From assembly GCA_031273185.1 (NCBI GenBank), contig JAISSG010000059.1, forward strand, positions 1-5,819: a stretch of DNA of 5,819 nucleotides. Reading direction: 5' to 3'. This stretch comes from Treponema sp. Lineage in GTDB: Bacteria > Spirochaetota > Spirochaetia > Treponematales > Breznakiellaceae. Below are positions 1 through 3,673 of the stretch, piece after piece. Positions within the stretch are counted from its first letter, which is position 1, and every line of letters starts with the position of its first letter. Position numbers and translations under genes: made by a program. Under the pieces are notes generated by a model. That model had not been told where the DNA came from, ran no database searches, and saw only the letters and a program-made list of their open reading frames with translations.

Positions 1-114
1 CTGGTTCGGTACGAGAAGAAGGATAGCAATTATCTGGCACTGTTACATTTTGCCTGCGCTATTATCGTATGGCGACAAATCATCCCGGTCCATCCAGGAC
101 TTATTCCCGGATAA
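1..114 (+). CDS. Transposase C-terminus (IS5/IS4-type), partial at left window edge
   Basis: Reading frame 1 is open from the first base to a TAA at 112-114 and gives 37 residues. They begin LVRYEKKDSNYLALLHFACA and continue IIVWRQIIPV. The RYEKK..NYLALLHFACA..W pattern is what I recognise as the extreme C-terminus of DDE transposases of the IS5/IS4 type: a basic RYE(K/R) turn followed by a hydrophobic helix, ending near the element's right end. The catalytic DDE residues would lie outside the window, so activity cannot be judged. The gene converges on the minus-strand lipoprotein gene, which ends 47 bases further on. I could not identify a right terminal inverted repeat or a target-site duplication, so the edge of the element is not defined. 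The family call comes from a short stretch and is moderate. Confidence 0.5.
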   Translation: MVRYEKKDSNYLALLHFACAIIVWRQIIPVHPGLIPG

Positions 115-125
115 GCTCTTATTAT

Positions 126-157
126 CCCTGATCCCCAGTCCCTATTCCCCAGTCCCC
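126..157 (-). repeat. Five-run G-tract on the minus strand (G-quadruplex motif) in the convergent 3' gap
   Basis: The + strand has C-runs at 126-128, 133-136, 140-142, 147-150 and 154-157, separated by 3 or 4 bases. On the minus strand this gives five runs of 3-4 G with short loops, which meets the usual G-quadruplex pattern. It also reads as a tandem repeat, with CCCCAGTCCC occurring twice (133-142 and 147-156). It starts just after the lipoprotein stop codon, so it would be transcribed as a 3' untranslated structure. A role in 3'-end formation or blocking convergent transcription is inference. Confidence 0.5.
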
Positions 158-161
158 GTAT

Positions 162-1718
162 TTACCGAATATTGATGTAATACCGCTCCAGGTACGCTAT
201 TCTCCGGCGGGCATCGTTGGCGCGGCTGCTCTGGGGATACTCGTTGACAAGGCGGCGGTAGTAGTCCAGTGCGGCAAGGATGTTCCGTGAGGGGCTGTTC
301 GCCTCGTAGCATTGGGCGTAAAGCCAAAAGGCCTCGTCGCTCCCCGAGGGGAATCGCTGGCTGAACTGGTCCAGCACGGTAATCGCCGATGCTATGCGGC
401 CCGCCTCGTATTCCTCCCTGGCCTTTTTGATGTATTCGTCGGGAGGGCTGTTCGCCGGTATTTTCGTGGCGGTACCTTCATCCGCAGCTTGCGGCGAGGT
501 AGGCGGCACGGCCTGCGGGGCAACCTGCGCAACGGCAGGCGGGGCGGTGGCTGGTGCGACAGGCGGCGGTGTCACCGGCCTTGCCGTGGCCGGAGGCTGT
601 GTGGCAGGCGGCGGCGTTGCTGGCCTTGCCGTGGCCGGGGCGGTAGGCGGTGGCGTTCTCTCCGCCGGGGCGGCCCCGGCGTTCGGCACCGGCTGCAGGA
701 GGGTGTCCGGCCTCTGCGCCTCCTCGACCGAGTTGGGCCAGCGCGGCTCGGCAACGACTCTGCCCTGGCTGGCGGCGGGGCTAAACCAGCCCGAACCGGC
801 GGTTTCGGGGGGGGCGCCAACTATCACCTGTACGTGGTCGTTGATGATGTAGTCGCGGATAAAGTCCTGCCGGTAGAATCTCAGCACGTAAACCCCCGCC
901 GACTCGGTTCTGAAGACAAAAGTCTGGCCCTCTGGCTCAAGCCTGCGGGAATCGTAGGCAATGCCCCTGCGGGCGGCGGTCTCGCCGGTATATACCCAGC
1001 CGGTTCCCCAGAAGGGAACCTCAACCAACTGCCCCACGGTGGCGCGCACGCTGCGGGAAAAAACTATCCTGTCATCCTGCTGGCCGATGAAACCCTGGGA
1101 CGGGATCGGCAGTTCGGGCACAATGCGGGGGAGGCGATCCCGTGCAATGGCGGGCGGCTGTGCCTCGGTTTCAGGTTCCTCCGCGGCAGGCGGGGGCAAC
1201 TGCGGCACTATCGACGGGAAGAAGGGAAGCGTGACCCGTGGCAAGGGCGGCGTCACTGGCGGCAGATCAGGCTCCGGGGAAGGGGGGAGGGGCGGGGCAG
1301 CCTCGGCAAGAAACGCCTGCTCGCCGTCCTCAGCCGGAAATTCCGCAGGAATTTCCGAAAGCCCTTCCCCGTCGTCGTCAGCCTCGGCCTCCGCCAGGAA
1401 AGCCTCCTCCGACTCAAAAACGGCATCCTCCTCTTCCGGGGCTTCGGCGAGAGAAAGCTCCTCGTCCGTCTCAATATCTTCGGCCTCGGCAACGTCTGCG
1501 CCAGCCTCTGCCTCGGCAAGGTACTCGCCGTCAAAAAACGGCTCTTCCGTTTCGAGGCCGCCGAATTCGGATTCCTGCCCTGCTGCTTCAAAAGGCGGGG
1601 TGTCAGGCCCCTGCCTTGCGGACAGGCTATATGGCTGGCTTTTGGGCGTTCCGGCGCACGATGGAATCGCCAGGGCCAGAACAGCCAGCAACAGAAAACC
1701 CAGCGTCTCTTTCTTCAT
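162..1718 (-). CDS. Envelope lipoprotein with acidic and Pro-rich linkers, beta domain and TPR-like C-terminus
   Basis: This 518-residue protein starts MKKETLGFLLLAVLALAIPS followed by Cys21, a lipoprotein signal peptide with an I-P-S-C lipobox. Residues about 43-140 are very acidic and carry a repeated [FY]LAEA motif (67-71, 107-111, 136-140). Residues 141-208 are Pro-rich. Residues about 210-302 look like one compact beta-rich domain, including GQLVEVPFWGTGWVYTGE and YVLRFYRQDFIRDYIIND. A Pro/Thr/Ala linker follows at 343-425. Residues 427-512 form amphipathic helices in TPR style (EEYEAGRIASAITVLDQFSQ, then LDYYRRLVNEYPQSSRANDA), resembling the BamD/YbgF type of repeat. The start is supported by GGAG six to nine bases upstream and by the ATGA overlap with the preceding gene. 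I infer an envelope-anchored scaffold with its TPR region extended from the membrane by flexible linkers. I do not know its function; it resembles conserved treponeme proteins, but I cannot name it. Confidence 0.82.
   Translation of the reverse strand: MKKETLGFLLLAVLALAIPSCAGTPKSQPYSLSARQGPDTPPFEAAGQESEFGGLETEEPFFDGEYLAEAEAGADVAEAEDIETDEELSLAEAPEEEDAVFESEEAFLAEAEADDDGEGLSEIPAEFPAEDGEQAFLAEAAPPLPPSPEPDLPPVTPPLPRVTLPFFPSIVPQLPPPAAEEPETEAQPPAIARDRLPRIVPELPIPSQGFIGQQDDRIVFSRSVRATVGQLVEVPFWGTGWVYTGETAARRGIAYDSRRLEPEGQTFVFRTESAGVYVLRFYRQDFIRDYIINDHVQVIVGAPPETAGSGWFSPAASQGRVVAEPRWPNSVEEAQRPDTLLQPVPNAGAAPAERTPPPTAPATARPATPPPATQPPATARPVTPPPVAPATAPPAVAQVAPQAVPPTSPQAADEGTATKIPANSPPDEYIKKAREEYEAGRIASAITVLDQFSQRFPSGSDEAFWLYAQCYEANSPSRNILAALDYYRRLVNEYPQSSRANDARRRIAYLERYYINIR
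549..638 (-). repeat. Two tandem 45-bp units encoding a Pro/Thr/Ala 15-residue repeat
   Basis: The units are 594-638 and 549-593. By eye they match at 35 of 45 positions, and 17 bases are identical at one end (577-593 and 622-638). They encode residues 361-375 (PATARPATPPPATQP) and 376-390 (PATARPVTPPPVAPA) of the lipoprotein linker. Being in phase with the codons, unit gain or loss would change linker length without breaking the frame. Confidence 0.75.
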
Positions 1719-2221
1719 GGAACACTCTCCATGATCTTGTCTACGGTTTCCTCAATTAAGTTCCGCCACTCCTGCTCGCCGTTTTTCAGCGGGTTCTGCC
1801 ACAGGGATGCCGCGTCTTCCTCCGTCCATTCGGAGCGCCGCTCGCGTCCCAGCATCACGCCCGGAACAAAGTCCGGCTCAAAGGGCAGGAACAGCTCGTC
1901 CGGCGGAATAACGACACGCGGGGGCTGGGAGACAGCCTGCTGCTCGGCGGGCCTGCCCCTTGTCGCCACCGACACCCCGGCAATAACCAGAAGAACCGCC
2001 GCCAGGCCCCCGGTCGCGGCAATCAGCACCATGCGCCGCCTTTCCTTTGGAATCTTGCCCAGCAGCCTGTCCAGGGCGGCGAGGATTTTCGCCCTCAGCT
2101 TCGCTGTTTTTTCCGCCACCCGGCGGAACAAGCCGCCCGCGCCGGCAAATTTGGCGATGGCACCACGGGCGCGGGCAACGATACCCTGTAACTGCGCTTT
2201 CAAACGCGGCGGGAGAGGCAT
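1715..2221 (-). CDS. Single-pass membrane protein with basic N-terminus and acidic Trp-containing tail
   Basis: The protein has 168 residues. Residues 1-63 are strongly basic and helical (for example RAKILAALDRLLGKIPKERR). One transmembrane segment lies at about 64-86 (MVLIAATGGLAAVLLVIAGV). Residues 87-105 look disordered, and the tail at 106-168 is acidic with a distinctive pattern: PPDELFLPFEPDFVPG, then SEWTEEDAASLWQNPLKNGE and EWRNLIEETVDKIMESVP. The positive-inside rule puts the N-terminus in the cytoplasm and the tail outside. The tail reads like a conserved spirochaete family of unknown function; that is recollection, not a search. The stop overlaps the start of the lipoprotein gene (ATGA, 1715-1718), so the two are translationally coupled and probably share a process. 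The ATG at 2219-2221 has an in-frame stop four codons upstream and no good ribosome binding site, although a promoter lies immediately upstream. Confidence 0.8.
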   Translation of the reverse strand: MPLPPRLKAQLQGIVARARGAIAKFAGAGGLFRRVAEKTAKLRAKILAALDRLLGKIPKERRRMVLIAATGGLAAVLLVIAGVSVATRGRPAEQQAVSQPPRVVIPPDELFLPFEPDFVPGVMLGRERRSEWTEEDAASLWQNPLKNGEQEWRNLIEETVDKIMESVP

Positions 2222-2230
2222 ACGGTTCTA

Positions 2231-2260
2231 ATTATAACACAGGTGGGAATAAATTGAAAA
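2231..2260 (-). promoter_or_regulatory. Probable sigma-70 promoter of the membrane protein-lipoprotein operon
   Basis: On the minus strand 2236-2231 reads TATAAT, a perfect -10, preceded by TG one base upstream, making an extended -10. Eighteen bases further upstream, 2260-2255 reads TTTTCA, matching four of six -35 positions. The start codon at 2221 is only nine bases beyond the -10, so the leader would be about 0-6 bases long. Confidence 0.6.
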
Positions 2261-2275
2261 CGGGGAGAGGAGGAT

Positions 2276-2449
2276 ATGAAATCAGGAATTAAGCCGAGAG
2301 ACGCTCTGCATATTGCCTGCGCCGCAGAGGGCGATTGCGGTTATTTTATCACTACCGATAATCCGCTTTTAAGGCATACGTTTGAGGGGATTGTTGTCTG
2401 TGGCCCGATTCGGTTTTTGGATTATTACGAGGAGGAGAAAAATGGCTAG
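2276..2449 (+). pseudogene. C-terminal half of a PIN-domain (VapC-like) toxin, 5'-truncated
   Basis: The frame encodes 57 residues, beginning MKSGIKPRDALHIACAAEGD, then CGYFITTDNPLLRH and ending PIRFLDYYEEEKNG. The KPRDALHIACA segment and the following YFITTDN are hallmarks of the second half of PIN-domain ribonucleases. Asp9 and Asp28 correspond to the conserved acidic positions there. Full-length PIN proteins are usually about 130-150 residues, and the first half with its N-terminal catalytic Asp is absent. In frame, a TGA lies at 2255-2257, and the neighbouring gene's promoter starts just beyond. The remnant overlaps the next gene by 8 bases, as expected for an intact two-gene module before truncation. 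An AGGAGG lies two bases before the ATG, closer than normal, so a short peptide could still be made. Codons are more AT-rich than in the flanking genes, consistent with acquired DNA. Confidence 0.72.
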
Positions 2450-2648
2450 TACCGCAGTCGTTATGGAAAAAGGAATAAACGCCCTTTTACAAAACCTCGG
2501 GGTTCTTGATACCGAGCAATTTATATCAACGCTTTTGAAGGAACCTTTTGATTATACCGAATGGTCGAGAGAACATTATGCTGATGTTGATCTCCACGAA
2601 TTTAACCAGAGGGCGGTTGAATACGATAAAAATAATCCCGTGGGATAA
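2442..2648 (+). CDS. Small protein paired with the PIN remnant; possible antitoxin or partner
   Basis: This 68-residue acidic protein begins MASTAVVMEKGINALLQNLG and continues VLDTEQFISTLLKEPFDYTE, then WSREHYADVD. The start ATG has a perfect AGGAGG at 2430-2435 with a six-base spacer, and that site lies inside the PIN remnant. A longer frame from a TTG at 2382 is less likely because its first 20 residues are out-of-frame PIN sequence. I associate the pattern M-E-K-G-(I)-x-x-L-x-x-x-L-G-V-x-x-x-E-x-F-I followed by F-D-Y-T-x-W with small uncharacterised proteins found beside PIN-domain genes in several bacterial groups, but cannot name a family. No DNA-binding motif such as a clear ribbon-helix-helix or AbrB fold is visible. 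A role as antitoxin is therefore inferred from position, size and charge. It is intact while its putative toxin is broken. Confidence 0.65.
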   Translation: MASTAVVMEKGINALLQNLGVLDTEQFISTLLKEPFDYTEWSREHYADVDLHEFNQRAVEYDKNNPVG

Positions 2649-2680
2649 GCTTTTTTAATTTGATCCCTGCCAAAAAAAGC
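2649..2680 (+). terminator. Weak A/T stem after the small gene, possible terminator
   Basis: GCTTTTTT at 2649-2656 pairs perfectly with AAAAAAGC at 2673-2680 across a 16-base loop, directly after the stop at 2646-2648. The stem is almost all A-T with only two G-C pairs, so it would be a poor intrinsic terminator. Its position is suggestive, nothing more. Confidence 0.25.
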
Positions 2681-2806
2681 ATGGGCGACACTGAGGGCTG
2701 ACAATTCCCTATCCCCCATTCCCTAAAAAATTCCGTGTCCTCCGCTCCGCGTGAGGCCTTTTCGGAACAATAGCCCAAACCGGGGATTGCCCGAGGAGGG
2801 CGCGGG

Positions 2807-2833
2807 CGGGCCTTGACGGGCGGCCTGTTTTTT
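2807..2833 (+). terminator. Terminator-like hairpin with T6 run
   Basis: CGGGCC at 2807-2812 pairs with GGCCTG at 2822-2827 (five Watson-Crick pairs and one G-U) over a nine-base loop, and six T residues follow at 2828-2833. This is the shape of a Rho-independent terminator reading rightward. It could end transcripts arriving from the small gene 160 bases upstream, insulating the gltB3-glmS unit. The stem is short. Confidence 0.45.
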
Positions 2834-2842
2834 GCGTAAATA
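2813..2842 (+). promoter_or_regulatory. Candidate promoter for the gltB3-glmS unit
   Basis: TTGACG at 2813-2818 matches five of six -35 positions. A -10-like GTAAAT (2836-2841, spacer 17) or TAAATA (2837-2842, spacer 18) follows, each matching only three of six. Transcription would begin near 2848-2850, at the foot of the inverted repeat at 2852-2876. The -35 lies in the loop of the terminator-like hairpin. Confidence 0.4.
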
Positions 2843-2851
2843 GTGGAGGCG

Positions 2852-2876
2852 GTTCCAAAATGCCAGATTTTGGAAC
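2852..2876. repeat. Perfect 10-bp inverted repeat in the gltB3 leader
   Basis: GTTCCAAAAT (2852-2861) is exactly complementary to ATTTTGGAAC (2867-2876) around the spacer GCCAG. With G-U pairs the stem extends to 2848-2880. There is no T-run after it. It could be an operator, a 5' mRNA hairpin or a dispersed palindrome. Confidence 0.75.
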
Positions 2877-2891
2877 TGCTGCCTTAGATCA

Positions 2892-2910
2892 GCAAATATC
2901 CAGAATTTGC
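2892..2910. repeat. Second inverted repeat in the gltB3 leader, related to the first
   Basis: GCAAAT (2892-2897) pairs exactly with ATTTGC (2905-2910) around the seven-base spacer ATCCAGA. Like the repeat at 2852-2876, its centre holds CCAGA flanked by A-rich and T-rich arms, and the two centres are about 37 bases apart. It lies 32 bases before the gltB3 start codon. Confidence 0.55.
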
Positions 2911-2942
2911 CCCAGCGCAGTCAGGGCAATAAAGGGGCCAGG

Positions 2943-3659
2943 GTGAGCATTTCGGCGCAAAATCTTGATTTCAGGGAATTGAACAGGCAGGTAAAAGCCG
3001 CCGGGGAATATGTCCATATCGAAGCCTGCTACGGGCAGCGGTTCATCGGCAGCGGCTTGCAGGGGAAAACGATTGTCATAAACGGGACTCCGGGCAACGC
3101 GCTGGGCGCTTATTTCGACGGCGGCGCCATAGAGGTGCGCGGCAACGCCCAGGACGCGGCTGGCGACACGATGAACGACGGCAAAATCGTCATCCACGGC
3201 AACGCGGGCGACGCGCTCGGTTACGCCATGCGCGGCGGAGGCATCTTTGTCCGGGGCAACGCCGGGTACAGAACCGGCATCCACATGAAGGAATACAAGG
3301 ACAAGAAGCCGGTGATCGTTATCGGCGGCAAGACGGGCAGCTTCCTGGGCGAATACCTTGCCGGGGGTCTCATCGTGGTGCTTGGCATCGGCGTGGAGGA
3401 ACAGCCGGTCGGGAACTTCACGGGGACGGGCATGCACGGCGGGAAGATATTCATACGGACGGACAGGGATCTGGCGGCGCTGCCCGCGCAGGTCACCACG
3501 GAGATAGCCCGCGAGGACGATTTGCGGGAAATTGAGCCGGTAGTTTGCGAGTTTGCGCGTTACTTCGGCATGGACGCGCAGTCGCTTATGAAGGACAGAT
3601 ATTTGGTGCTCAAGCCCAACGCCAAGAATCCCTACAAGCAGCTCTACACGGCGAACTAG
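2943..3659 (+). CDS. Free-standing glutamate synthase GXGXG domain protein (GltB3-like)
   Basis: With the GTG start the protein has 238 residues. Residues 29-110 hold glycine-spaced turns of a right-handed beta-helix: ACYGQRFIGSGLQGKTIVIN, GTPGNALGAYFDGGAIEVRG, MNDGKIVIHGNAGDALGYAM and RGGGIFVRGNAGYRTGIHMK. This is the GXGXG domain found as the C-terminal part of the large glutamate synthase subunit (GltB) and as the separate GltB3 subunit in archaeal-type split enzymes. The same fold occurs in formylmethanofuran dehydrogenase subunit C. Residues 125-171 continue the helix with GGKTGSFLGEYLAGGLIVVL and FTGTGMHGGKIFIR, and 180-238 form a helical C-terminal tail ending NPYKQLYTAN. The domain is structural, with no catalytic residues of its own. 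I chose GTG 2943 because AAGGGG sits five bases upstream and the product then starts at the usual family N-terminus; a TTG at 2907 would add 12 unlikely residues. No glutaminase or FMN-binding partner is in view. It lies 14 bases before glmS. Confidence 0.85.
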   Translation: MSISAQNLDFRELNRQVKAAGEYVHIEACYGQRFIGSGLQGKTIVINGTPGNALGAYFDGGAIEVRGNAQDAAGDTMNDGKIVIHGNAGDALGYAMRGGGIFVRGNAGYRTGIHMKEYKDKKPVIVIGGKTGSFLGEYLAGGLIVVLGIGVEEQPVGNFTGTGMHGGKIFIRTDRDLAALPAQVTTEIAREDDLREIEPVVCEFARYFGMDAQSLMKDRYLVLKPNAKNPYKQLYTAN

Positions 3660-3673
3660 CGGGAGGCTGGGCC

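Noticed and set aside
109..127. Hairpin GGATAA (109-114) with TTATCC (122-127)
   Set aside because: The stem is only six A/T-rich pairs without a T-run in either direction, and it overlaps the transposase stop, so neither a terminator nor an insertion-sequence end can be claimed.
312..2231. A 639-codon open frame on the + strand across both envelope genes
   Set aside because: It is antisense to two genes with clear signal peptide, membrane segment and start overlap. Its product is Arg/Gly-rich low-complexity sequence, typical of the shadow of GC-rich DNA.
2382..2441. TTG start at 2382 for the small partner protein
   Set aside because: The first 20 residues would be PIN coding sequence read out of frame. 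ATG 2442 has a perfect AGGAGG.
2907..2942. TTG start at 2907 for the GXGXG protein
   Set aside because: The extra 12 residues do not look like the family N-terminus and overlap the second inverted repeat. GTG 2943 has a better-placed purine-rich site.
2649..2942. A glmS ribozyme or riboswitch
   Set aside because: glmS is not the first gene after this region and I see no match to the ribozyme core. Only simple dyads and a terminator-like hairpin are present.
3545..3673. N-terminal extension of GlmS from 3545
   Set aside because: GlmS needs Cys as the first residue after Met, which fits only the GTG at 3674. The extension reads through the preceding gene out of frame.
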